This document shows positions 10,483 through 20,321 of a stretch of DNA of 64,000 nucleotides, piece after piece. Made by a program: the position numbers and the translations under genes. Within the stretch, counting starts at the first letter, position 1, and the number at the start of each line of letters is the position of its first letter. The stretch covers positions 11,037,001 to 11,101,000 of the forward strand of contig CATNEN010000007.1 of NCBI GenBank assembly GCA_950097015.1. The letters run 5' to 3'. The notes under the pieces are model-generated. The model was given only the letters and a program-made list of their open reading frames with translations. It had not been told where the DNA came from and did not search any database. Origin of the DNA: Macrostomum hystrix. Lineage: Eukaryota > Platyhelminthes > Macrostomidae.

Positions 10483-13400
10483 TCAACCCGGCACATATCG
10501 ATCAACCGGCATCCGCCTCCGCACCGGGTAGCGCCTCTGGGGCAGCTCGTCCGCAGCGTCTCCGCCGCCGTGCAGCTCGTGCGCGAAGGGCGGCTGCTCG
10601 AAACTCTCGACGTCGGGTGCCGGCAGGAACAGCGGCCGAAGGCGGTTTACGTTCACTCTGCGCGTCTTGCCATTCTTGCCGATCTCGACCACCAGATTGC
10701 GCTGGGACAGCACCCGCCAGCCGGGGTCCCAGTACGGCGCCAGCTTGGAGCCCCTCAGCTCGATGCGCAACAGCACCTCGTCGCCCTGGCCGAATCTGCG
10801 CAGCTGCCCGGCTGACCTGTTGTAGTCGCTCTGCTGCTCGCCAGCCGCCTGCACCAGGTGCTCCTCGACAAACTCTCGAATGCGCAGCAGGTCGGCCTCC
10901 AGCTTGTCTGCGTAGGTCCGCACGTCGTAGAACCGCCTGGGCTGCTGGCTGAGGACTGGCAGACAAGGGTCACGCCCGGTGAAGACCTTCAGCGGTGGCA
11001 GTCGCGTTGAGCAGTGCACTCGCGAGTTGTAGGACAGCAGGATCAGCGGCAGCTTGTCCTCCCACTCGCTCTCTCGCTCGGTGAAGCACCTGAGTAGTTG
11101 CAGCACGGACTTGTTTCCCGACTCGGCCAGTCCGTTTCCTTTCGGATTGTACGCTGTGGTTCTTGTCTTGGTGACTCCCAGACCGCACAGAGTGTCTTGA
11201 AAGAGCTGGCTCTCGAAATTCGGGCCTTGGTCCTAGTGGATGACTCGAGGCAGTCCAGCCTGGGAGCAGATTGAAAGGAAGGCGCGAGCCGTAGTCTGGG
11301 CCGTCTGGTCCGGTAACGCCACAGCCGTCAGGTACTTGGAAAATTGGTCCTGAGCTACCAGCAGGTAATGGTTGCCGCGTGATGATGGTGCCACCTTGAC
11401 GATGTCGATGGCCACCGAGTCCCATGGCGATCCGATAGGCAGCTCTCCGAGTGGCGCCTTGGGCTGCGAACCTGCCTTCTTCTCCTGGCAGACGGCGCAG
11501 CTCTGGCAGTGCTGCAGGACATCCTCAGCCATGCCCGGCCAGTAGGCAGTCAGCTTGAGCGTGCGGTAGCATTTCCCGGCACCGAAGTGGCCTCCCAGAC
11601 CTTCGTGAGCGTCTGCTAGGAACTGGTGTCGTAGAAATGCCGGCACCACTGGAACTTCCCTCAGTCCGTCCAGGTCGTTGAACTTGCGGGAGAGAACTCC
11701 GTCATCATTCAGCTTCAGCTTCCTCCAGATTCTGCTCAGCTGCTGCAGCGGTTCTGACCGCCATCTTGGAGGCACGTCTGGCTCGTTGACGATCGCTTGA
11801 ATCACCTGACTAAGCTCTGGATCTTGCCGCTGAGCAGTTTTGAGCTCCTCCGAGCCGATTTCTGCTGTCAGTTGAGTCGCTGCAATTTCCGGGGCGTGCA
11901 GCCTGGACAGCGCGTCGGCATCAGAATTCTCCACACCTCTGCGGTACTTGACGGTGAAGTCGAACTCTTGGAGCAGCAGCCGCCAGCGACCCAGCCTACC
12001 ATAGCTATCGATTCTCTGAGAATCGATGTAGGTGAGCGGGCAGTGATCCGTGTGCACCGTGAAATGCTTGCCGAGCAAGTAGTGCCGGAAGACTTTGAAA
12101 GCGTGCAGGATGGCCAGACACTCCTTCTCTGTTGCCGAGTACTTCTTCTCCGCCGAGTTGAACGCCCTGCTCGAAAACTCGATCACTGCATCGCCTTGCT
12201 TCAGGATTGCACGGACCCCACTGCCGCTGGCATCTGTGAAGACAGCGAACTCCTTGGAAAAGTCCGGGTTCACCAGGATCGGAGGACTCATCAGGCAGAT
12301 CTTGAGCTCGTCGAAGGCAGCTTGGCACTCTGCAGTCCACTCAAACGCCACGCCCTTGCCAGTCAGGTGGTGAAGTGGTGCAGCGATGGCAGCGAAGTTG
12401 GCGACATGGCGGCGGTACTGGTTGCACAGGCCGATGAACTGGCGGATCTCCTTGACTGACCTCGGCTCCTTCCACTGCTGAATCGCCTCCAGCTTCTCTT
12501 TGCTTGGCTGAGCTCCCTCCTTTGAATAGCGCATGCCGAGGAAAGTCACTTCAGGCACTGCGATCTTGCACTTGGAGCCTCTCAGTGTCAGCCCGGCTGC
12601 TCTGACTCGCTGAAGTGCCTCTCGCAGTTGCAGCAAATGCTCCTTCCTGGTCTTTGAGAAGCACAGGCTGTCATCGAAAAACGTGAAGACGAAGTCACAG
12701 CCATTGAAAACTTTGGACATAAGCATGCAGAACGTGCTGGGGCCACCTGACAGGCCTTGAGGCATTCTCTTAAATTGGTATAGCGGCATCCCTGGTCCAG
12801 GGCTAAAGGCCGTCTTCTGTCTGTCTTCTTCAGCCAGAGGGATCTGGAAGTAACCTCCATTGAGATCCAGCACTGAGAACACCGTGCTGCCCGCGATTCG
12901 ATCTCGTGCCTCCTCCATTAGCGGAATTCCCTGCGCCGACCGAATCGTCTTCTTGTTGAGCTCTCTGTAGTCGATGGTCAGCCGCAGGCTGCCGTCCTTC
13001 TTGGTCACGTACACCGGTGGAGCCACGTACGGACTCTCGCTCAGTTCGATCACGTCGTTCTCCAGCAGCTCCTGAATCAGCAGCTCCGCCTTCTCCCGGT
13101 AGTGCACGGGCATTCGGCGCGGTGGGACACGAACTGGCACCTCATCAGCGAGAACAATTCGATGCTGCTGGAGATGCGTAAGTCCCGGCTTCTTCTTGAA
13201 CACGTCCTTGAACTCCATCAGCAGTCGCTGAACTTCGGGGTCATCGGTGGTTGGCAGCTCGAAATCCACGCAGCTGAACTCGGGCACGAGAGCATCCTCG
13301 ATGTCAACTTGGTCGTCCGTCTCACTCTGGAACCTTGCACTGCAGATACGACCAGCAGCTGCAGGGTTGGCCTTGAAGTCCAGCTGCAAACGGTGCTTGC

Positions 13401-13805
13401 CGATGAAGTCGATCCCGACGATGACAGGACAAACCAAATCGGGCACCACGTAGAACAAATGCAGCGCTGTCACTTTCCCGACTGTGAGCGGCAACTCGAT
13501 CTGCCACTCGATGCTGATTGGCTGCTTGTTCACCGAGTGCAGCTGCACTCCGGCTGAAGTTGCGCGGCTGAGCTGCGATTTCGTCAGAATGCTGGAGTCG
13601 ACTAGTGAGCACTGGCTGCCGGTGTCTAAAAGCGCCTTCACACTTCTGCCATCAAGCTTGCACTCACACTGCGAAAGTCGGTCGGGCGTAACGCTGCATC
13701 CACTGAAGACCCCGCCGACTGCGAGCGCTGGCCCCGGAGCCTGCGCTGGTGAACCCGCAGTTACTGCTGGCCGAGGTGGCGGGCCCGCCCACCCCAGCCT
13801 CTGGC
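10483..13805 (-). pseudogene. pol: Pol polyprotein (PR-RT-RH-IN), reached by -1 frameshift, with an in-frame stop in integrase
   Basis: The pol frame is -1 relative to gag and is open from the slippery site at 13806-13812. In order: aspartic protease LLDTGSQCS; RT with LDLNGGYFQI and an FFDD active-site box in place of the usual YxDD; RNase H starting AVFTDASGSG; integrase zinc finger (H-x-H, C-x2-C, in HEGLGGHF and CQSCAVC); first catalytic Asp in SVAIDIV. A TAG at 11233-11235 then falls one codon before the second catalytic Asp (DQGPNFES). Beyond it the same frame stays open for 250 codons to 10483, through the catalytic Glu region (NGLAESGNKS), a GPY/F-like segment (KLAPYWDPGWRVL) and a basic C-terminus. 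No other break was seen. Confidence 0.9.
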
Positions 13806-14543
13806 GTTTCCCGACTGCTGCCGCCGGCTGTAGCAGTCCTTGGCGATGTGGCCGGTTTTGTGGCAGTTGTAGCAGACGATATCGGATCTCGGTCGGTGTG
13901 GCCTTGCTGTGCTTCTCACTCCACAGGCTGCCAGCTGCTCCAGCTGGGTGCTCAATGTACTCACTGAGGCCTGCAGTCTCTGCACTGTGTCCCGCAGCTC
14001 CTGAACTTCGCTGGACTGGCTCTGCCGAGGCTGTACCGCAGCTGCTTGCGTTGCTGCTGGATTGTGCTGCATCAGTAGCTGAGCCTTTTCCAGCGCTTGC
14101 ACTGAGGTCTTGATGTTGGTGTCTGCTCGAATCAGCCAGCCCACGGAGTCTGGCAGGCCACAGATGAACTGATGAAACAGCAGGGCTTCTCGAGCATCCA
14201 CATCGACCACGGCAGAGCTCTGCAGCAGTTTCTTCAACTCGTACAGGTACATGCGTGGAGTCTCACTTGCCAAAATTCTCCTCGCCTTGAACGCCTCCAT
14301 GACGGCGAAGTGCTCTCGGTCCGGGTGGAAAGCATTCTCCAGTGCTCCAGTAACTTTGCCGAATTCTGCCTGATCGGCTGCAGACAGTTCGAAATAGACG
14401 ACAAGGGCCTCGCCGTCTAGAAAAGTTGCCTTGCAAGCGTCCCACTTGTTCACTTTGGCACAAACTTCAAAACGCTGCAGCCATTCTTTAAAGTTGCCTG
14501 CACTGAATACTCTGGGCAGCGCTGCACCAGCTTTCTCAGCCAT
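13761..14543 (-). CDS. gag: Gag polyprotein
   Basis: 260 residues from ATG 14541-14543. Its frame is also open upstream from a GTG at 14555, but the ATG comes soon after the primer-binding site. The body is a capsid-like helical region, including FKEWLQRFEVCAK and a long segment around FHPDREHFAVMEAFKARRIL. A short coiled coil (VQELRDTVQRLQASVSTL) follows. A CCHC zinc knuckle CYNCHKTGHIAKDC (about 224-237) is the nucleic-acid-binding nucleocapsid. Gag packages element RNA into particles. Its last 15 or so codons overlap pol and contain the frameshift site. Confidence 0.9.
   Translation of the reverse strand: MAEKAGAALPRVFSAGNFKEWLQRFEVCAKVNKWDACKATFLDGEALVVYFELSAADQAEFGKVTGALENAFHPDREHFAVMEAFKARRILASETPRMYLYELKKLLQSSAVVDVDAREALLFHQFICGLPDSVGWLIRADTNIKTSVQALEKAQLLMQHNPAATQAAAVQPRQSQSSEVQELRDTVQRLQASVSTLSTQLEQLAACGVRSTARPHRPRSDIVCYNCHKTGHIAKDCYSRRQQSGNARGWGGRARHLGQQ
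13766..13812 (-). promoter_or_regulatory. Programmed -1 ribosomal frameshift signal (gag-pol)
   Basis: The heptamer GGGAAAC (13812 to 13806) is in the correct X XXY YYZ register of the gag frame. After a six-base spacer GCCAGA, bases 13799-13766 can fold into a GC-rich hairpin: outer GCTGG with CCAGC, inner GGTGGGCGGG with CCCGCCACC (one bulge). Gag stops 42 nt after the heptamer, and pol is exactly the -1 frame. Confidence 0.8.
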
Positions 14544-14555
14544 TGTGGAAACCAC

Positions 14556-14567
14556 GCTCTGCTACCA
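14556..14567 (-). other. Primer-binding site, initiator-Met tRNA type
   Basis: Two bases inside the 5' LTR the minus strand reads TGGTAGCAGAGC. This is complementary to the 3' end of animal initiator methionine tRNA as I recall it, with about one mismatch. Confidence 0.65.
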
Positions 14568-14569
14568 CT

Positions 14570-14760
14570 TGTGGACTAAGGCAGAGAGACTGCGACTTAG
14601 AGTTGACGAAGCTTTACAGCGATTTATTTATTGACTCACGAGTTAAATAGCAATCAGTGCCAAGGTGTAAAAGTGAGAGAGAAAGGCATGCACGCGGTTG
14701 ATGTACATTAGACACACAGAGAAGTGAACGCATATGTACGATGCATTGCCACACACTACA
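14570..14760 (-). repeat. 5' LTR of the gypsy-type element
   Basis: 191-bp partner of 10151-10341, one difference by eye. Flanked outside by GTAG, the target duplication, and then by the continuing 20-bp minisatellite. Confidence 0.95.
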
Positions 14761-15690
14761 GTAGGACACAGCTGGCTATTGTAGGACACAGCTGGCTATT
14801 GTAGGACACAGCTGGGTATTGTAGGACACAGCTGGCTATTGTAGGACACAGCTGGCTATTGTAGGACACAGCTGAGTATTGTAGGACACAGCTGGCTATT
14901 GTAGGACACAGCTGGGCATTGTTGGATACAGCTGGGTGTTGTAGGACACAGCTGGGTATTGTAGGACACAGCTGGGTATTGTAGGACACAGCTGGGCATT
15001 GTAGGACACAGCTGGGTATTGTAGGACACAGCTGGGTGTTGTAGGACACAGCTGGGTATTGTAGGACACAGCTGGGTATTGTAGGACACAGCTGGCTATT
15101 GTAGGACACAGCTGGGTATTGTAGGACACAGCTGGGTATTGTAGGACACAGCTGGCTATTGTAGGACACAGCTGGGCATTGTTGGATACAGCTGGGTGTT
15201 GTAGGACACAGCTGGGTATTGTAGGACACAGCTGGCTATTGTAGGACACAGCTGGGTGCTGTAGGACACAGCTGGCTATTGTAGGACACAGCTGGGTATT
15301 GGAGGACACAGCTGGGTATTGTAGGACACAGCTGGGTGTTGTAGGACACAGCTGGGTATTGGAGGACACAGCTGGGTATTGTAGGACACAGCTGGCTATT
15401 GTAGGACACAGCTGGGCATTGTTGGATACAGCTGGGTGTTGTAGGACACAGCTGGGTATTGTAGGACACAGCTGGCTATTGTAGGACACAGCTGGGCATT
15501 GTAGGACACAGCTGGGTATTGTAGGACACAGCTGGGTGTTGTAGGACACAGCTGGGTATTGTAGGACACAGCTGGCTATTGTAGGACACAGCTGGCTATT
15601 GTAGGACACAGCTGGCTATTGTAGGACACAGCTGGGTATTGTAGGACACAGCTGGGTATTGTAGGACACAGCTGGGTATTGGAGGACACA
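14761..15690 (+). repeat. 20-bp minisatellite, right part
   Basis: About 46 more copies of the unit at 9590-10150, with the same G/C variant and occasional TTGGATACAGC and GGAGGACAC units. Several multi-unit segments recur in the same order, which suggests internal block duplication. It ends abruptly at 15690. Confidence 0.97.
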
Positions 15691-16071
15691 GCTGGTTCAT
15701 CGTAATGGGGGGAATTAAGATATAAATGGTGGACATCATAAAAATCGGTCATGCGTTTTGGGAGCAATCGTAAATTAGGCAGTGGGAATTTGAAATGCCG
15801 CTATGTTGCTTCCACAAAGGGGAAATAGCATGGTATTCTTCTATACTTCCTTCTAATATACTAAAAGTCCTACATTTGTTGGTATGTGGATGGCGCATTT
15901 GGTAGTGAATCGTGTTTTTTTCTAAACCTGCAAGATTCTTCAAGGATTGTACCTAAAAAATTCCAATATTTGCTTCTATGCTAAGTGGATTAAATATCAT
16001 GAGAAAAATAACTTCTCCTAATGCTTTCGATGGGCCATCGAATTCGTCGCTGATTGAGTTGGCAAATTCAT
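15691..16071. other. Unique spacer between arrays
   Basis: AT-rich single-copy sequence. I see no gene, RNA or repeat in it. Confidence 0.5.
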
Positions 16072-17031
16072 AAAGATTAGATCATCATAACGATTAGATC
16101 ATCATAAAGATTAGATCATCATAAAGATTAGATCATCATAGCGATTAGATCATCATAAAGATTAGATCATCATAAAGATTAGATCATCATAAAGATTTGA
16201 TCATCATAACGATTAGATCATCATAAAGATTAGATCATAAAGATTAGATCATCATAAAGATTAGATCATCATAACGATTAGATCATCATAAAGATTAGAT
16301 CATCATAAAGATTAGATCATCATAACGATTAGATCATCATAAAGATTAGATCATCATAAAGATTAGATCATCATAAAGATTAGATCATCATAACGATTAG
16401 ATCATCATAAAGATTAGATCATAAAGATTAGATCATCATAAAGATTAGATCATCATAACGATTAGATCATCATAAAGATTAGATCATAAAGATTAGATCA
16501 TCATAAAGATTAGATCATCATAACGATTAGATCATCATAAAGATTAGATCATCATAAAGATTAGATCATCATAAAGATTAGATCATCATAAAGATTAGAT
16601 CATCATAACGATTAGATCATCATAAAGATTAGATCATCATAAAGATTAGATCATCATAAAGATTTGATCATCATAACGATTAGATCATCATAAAGATTAG
16701 ATCATAAAGATTAGATCATCATAAAGATTAGATCATCATAACGATTAGATCATCATAAAGATTAGATCATCATAAAGATTTGATCATCATAACGATTAGA
16801 TCATCATAAAGATTAGATCATAAAGATTAGATCATCATAAAGATTAGATCATAAAGATTAGATCATCATAAAGATTAGATCATCATAAAGATTAGATCAT
16901 CATAACGATTAGATCATCATAAAGATTTGATCATCATAATGATTAGATCATCATAAAGATTAGATCATCATAAAGATTAGATCATCATAAAGATTAGATC
17001 ATCATAAAGATTAGATCATCATAAAGATTAG
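16072..17031 (+). repeat. 17-bp minisatellite
   Basis: About 56 copies of GATTAGATCATCATAAA, with AACGATTAG and GATTTGATC variants and recurrent 14-bp units that lack one ATC. Larger blocks containing the short unit recur. Confidence 0.97.
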
Positions 17032-18745
17032 TGAAAATGTGGTTATTGCTAGCCTTAGGCGAAATTGTACACTGTCCAACCCCTCTGCAGAGAGTACGCA
17101 CTGAAGTGGCCATCTTATAACTGTTGTCTCGCTGAATGATTTTTATATATAACTGTTTGTGTGCACTCACAATAAAAGTCGGATAGCCGATTGGTAGGCA
17201 CTAGGACTAGGTTAGGCTAGGATAGGCTAGGAGTCCCCAGCTCGATTCCTCAATCTGGCTGGCAATTATTGATAAATTAAAACCGTGCTGAGTAGCAGCA
17301 TGTGGGAACGTTGATCGTTTGTACATTTGTACAGATTTCATTTATTAGTTCTTTGCAAAAGGGAGACATTCATTACCTGCTGAGGGACTTTGGTCAACAT
17401 CCTTGCGTATAGTAATTTGTGTTAATCTTTCTCAACTGTCCCTGCATGGTGTACTGATTTTTAGTGCTTCTTATTTTCAAATTTAATTCTGAAAATGTGT
17501 TATTGGAAAATAAATTTTCTGCTAAAAGAGGAAATTCTCTGCTAAACGGTTTCTCTGCTATATGGGGGCAATGGTTTCCTGTCAAAGAAAAGGGGCAAAT
17601 GTTTCTTGCTGGGGTTTGGTAGCCTGGTATTATGGAAGTTCTCTTCAGTTTGGGGGATATTGGTTATTTGCTACTGGGACAACATTGGTTCTCTGCTGGG
17701 GGGAGTAGGTTTTGTCTGCCTAGGTTGCCAGCCAAAAGGTGATTATGTTTGGGGCCAACAGGAGTCGTGTTTTAGCTTATTGAGAGGACAAGTGTAATTT
17801 ACATTAAGGGATTGCTTGAATTCTGAAATTCTGCCTGTGCTCCACGGAGAGACGCTAAAGTTGCTTATTTTACTAAACGAGGAAAATAAAAGACATCAGA
17901 CCAAGTTACCTATTGCAGGTAAAAATAAAAATATAATTTTTTTTTGAATTTATTAAACGTACGACTACGTTAAAGGTCATTAAATATAAAATTTCAAAGG
18001 TTTGAACTGGGTCCATTGATAATAGCCCCAATGGACTTAAAATTAGTAATTTTGTCAGGGCTTCAAAGCAAATTCTCATTTCCTCCCTCCGTCTCTCCCA
18101 CAAAGGGGGAATTAATTTGCTAGTTCTGGTCCGTAAGCGTGCACTTTGTGTGCAGCTGGCCACCCCCGTGTCTCGTCCTTTCTGCCCTTTTGTGCGTGCG
18201 CTGCGCCCTCCCCCCTCCGCCTTCGCCCCCACCCCCTCCCTGAGCCGCTTATCTGGCTGCCTCTCTCGCTCCTGTTTGTTCCGCCCGGCAGTCGAGTAAA
18301 ATTATTATATTTTTTGCTGCCTTTCGTTTCCTGCTGCCTGCTCACCCGCGCGCTATTTGATTTGCCGGCCGCACTTCTTTCCTCTTATTCTGGCTCACTC
18401 GTTGCATTGTGTGCTCTTACCTAGTGCCGCTCTAGTGCCGCTAATGCCTTTCTTTTAATTTTAACTTAGTTTTTTTTGCAAATGACGTCACAGTTGTGCT
18501 TTGACAGCCAACCGAAAATAAACCGGCATGGACCCTCGATTTTAAGCATGGGTCCCGATTGGTGCGGCCTCGTCTCGTCTCCACTTGCCGCTTGCTGCTG
18601 CCTTTGCTTGTGAGGTGCGCTAGCCAGGGAATTAATATACTGTTAACACATTCTGAATAAGCTATAAGCAAGCGATTTAAGTACAGTGCAGAAACCCAGC
18701 CCCACACGTCACCAAGCCAGAGCTCACGTGACGGCTCTGCGGCCC
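17032..18745. other. Intergenic region with one tRNA-like fragment
   Basis: No recognisable coding exon. Bases 17178-17262 look tRNA-like (separate entry). From about 18050 the + strand is pyrimidine-rich with C-rich runs. The last part probably includes the 3'UTR of the EF-hand gene on the minus strand. Confidence 0.45.
17178..17262 (+). repeat. tRNA-like fragment, possible SINE head
   Basis: GGATAGCCGATTGGTAGGC resembles a tRNA A box, and AGCTCGATTCCTC about 55 bases on resembles a B box. The interval contains a short GGCTAGGATA-type duplication, so it is not a functional tRNA. It is probably a SINE head or tRNA pseudogene. Confidence 0.35.
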
Positions 18746-20300
18746 TCAGAGCTGCCGTAAGCGCCTGACCACGCGGCGCAGCGAGCGAGTTTGCCTGCCG
18801 GAGCTGGCCAACGCCTTCTCCATGTAGCGCCGCTGTCTGCACACGGAGCTGCCAAACTCGGCCAGCGTCAGGCAGCCGTCATTGTTCTCGTCCTTCAGGA
18901 TGATAGGCAAGAGCTGCGGGCGCAAGTTTCCGTGGTAGAACTGGTTGAAGTGGTGGGCGAAGATGACGCTGCTGCCGTAGCGGCTGTACCAGGGGCTGCC
19001 GGCCAGGAAGCCGCGCACCGTGAGCATCTGCCTCTGGCCGAACTCGCTGCGAAAGTCGCCAGGCAGCAGGTTGGACCAGATCTCGGCAGCCTGCGCGTCA
19101 AGGACGTCCTCAAGGCTGGCGCTGCCGTTTGCGTGAGCGAGGCGAGATTGTACTTCTGTGCAATGGCCTGATCTATTTCTGTGTCTCTGCAATGGTCTGA
19201 TCTATTTCTGTGTCTCTGCAATGGCCTGATCTATTTCTGTGTCTCTGCAATGGCCTGATCTATTTCTGTGTCTCTGCAATGACCTGATCTATTTCTGTGT
19301 CTCTGCAATGACCTGATCTATTTCTGTGTCTCTGCAATGGCCTGATCTATTTCTGTGTCTCTGCAATGGCCTGATCTATTTCTGTGTCTCTGCAATGACC
19401 TGATCTATTTCTGTGTCTCTGCAATGGCCTGATCTATTTCTGTGTCTCTGCAATGGCCTGATCTATTTCTGTGTCTCTGCAATGACCTGATCTATTTCTG
19501 TGTCTCTGCAATGGCCTGATCTATTTCTGTGTCTCTGCAATGACCTGATCTATTTCTGTGTCTCTGCAATGACCTGATCTATTTCTGTGTCTCTGCAATG
19601 ACCTGATCTATTTCTGTGTCTCTGCAATGACCTGATCTATTTCTGTGTCTCTGCAATGGCCTGATCTATTTCTGTGTCTCTGCAATGACCTGATCTATTT
19701 CTGTGTCTCTGCAATGGTCTGATCTATTTCTGTGTCTCTGCAATGGCCTGATCTATTTCTGTGTCTCTGCAATGGCCGGATCTATTTCTGTGTCTCTGCA
19801 ATGGCCGGATCTATTTCTGTGTCTCTGCAATGACCTGATCTATTTCTGTGTCTCTGCAATGGCCGATGTAGGACTCCGGTAAATTAACTTCAATAGGTGA
19901 AATGCGCATTTTTAAGAGCCCGCCAGCCCAAATGCTATTCTTAGAAGTCCTCGGGTAGCTGAGCAGCTTTGTGACCCACAGACTCGCTACTCACTGCCGA
20001 ACTGGCCCACGAACCAGTGGGCCGCGTAGTACAGACTGTCCGCCATGACATCCAACGGCAGACGCGCCTCGTTGAACCTCTCGTTGAACCTCACGCAGCC
20101 ACCGGCGCCCAGCCGCAACGGCGCAATTTTGAGGGTGCCGGCGCCGTACAGCTGCTCAAACCGAATCCGCGCCAGCTCGTGCGCCACCCACATGCGCACG
20201 AAAGTGCTCTCCGGGGAGCATTTTCTGCTGAACTCCGCCACGTTGAAGTCTGACTCTAGCAGGTCAATCCTGGCCGCTGACTGTGCCAGGATGAGCGCGG
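18746..20300 (-). CDS. EF-hand protein, last two exons (5' part not found)
   Basis: Exons 20300-19995 and 19155-18746 join in phase 1 (donor GCA|GTGAGT, acceptor TTGCACAG|AAG), giving the last 237 or so residues. The product family is not recognised. A canonical EF-hand calcium loop, DENNDGCLTLAE, lies about 50 residues from the C-terminus and is preceded by a helical segment (NLRPQLLPIILK). The tail is very basic (RSLRRVVRRLRQL). The upstream exon is rich in aromatic residues (ESTFVRMWVAHELARIRFEQ). The acceptor at 20301-20302 (GCCTTTCAG) shows there is at least one more exon, beyond the 2.2-kb satellite intron; I could not place it. It probably binds calcium; its cell location is unknown. 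Confidence 0.7.
19157..19866 (-). repeat. 29-bp minisatellite filling an EF-hand gene intron
   Basis: About 24 copies of a 29-bp unit (+ strand TGCAATGGCCTGATCTATTT followed by CTGTGTCTC). The array runs right up to the acceptor of the last exon. On the minus strand the units contain CATTGCAGAGACACAG|AAAT, close to the real junction CATTGCACAG|AAGT. Confidence 0.95.
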
Positions 20301-20321
20301 CTGAAAGGCAATTTTGACAGT

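Larger units (their letters stand above)
10151..14760 (-). mobile_element. Ty3/gypsy-type LTR retrotransposon, nearly intact and recently inserted
   Basis: The 4610-bp element has 191-bp LTRs (10151-10341 and 14570-14760), TG...CA ends and a 4-bp target duplication GTAG (10147-10150 and 14761-14764). The LTRs differ at one position by eye (base C against T in GATGCAYTGCC). On the minus strand the order is 5'LTR, tRNA primer site, gag, protease, reverse transcriptase, RNase H, integrase, polypurine tract, 3'LTR. Integrase after RNase H marks a Ty3/gypsy-type (Metaviridae) element. There is no envelope-like ORF. One in-frame TAG interrupts integrase. The clade was not determined. Confidence 0.95.

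Noticed and set aside
11797-12459. 220-codon + strand frame within the retrotransposon
   Set aside because: Shadow of pol, which has clear RT and RNase H motifs on the minus strand.
14756-15609. Cysteine-rich repeat proteins (SYNSQLCPT pattern) on the minus strand at 9341-10135 and 14756-15609
   Set aside because: Frames are created by the 20-bp unit (60-bp cycle of three units) and exist only inside the array, with no independent start or end signals.
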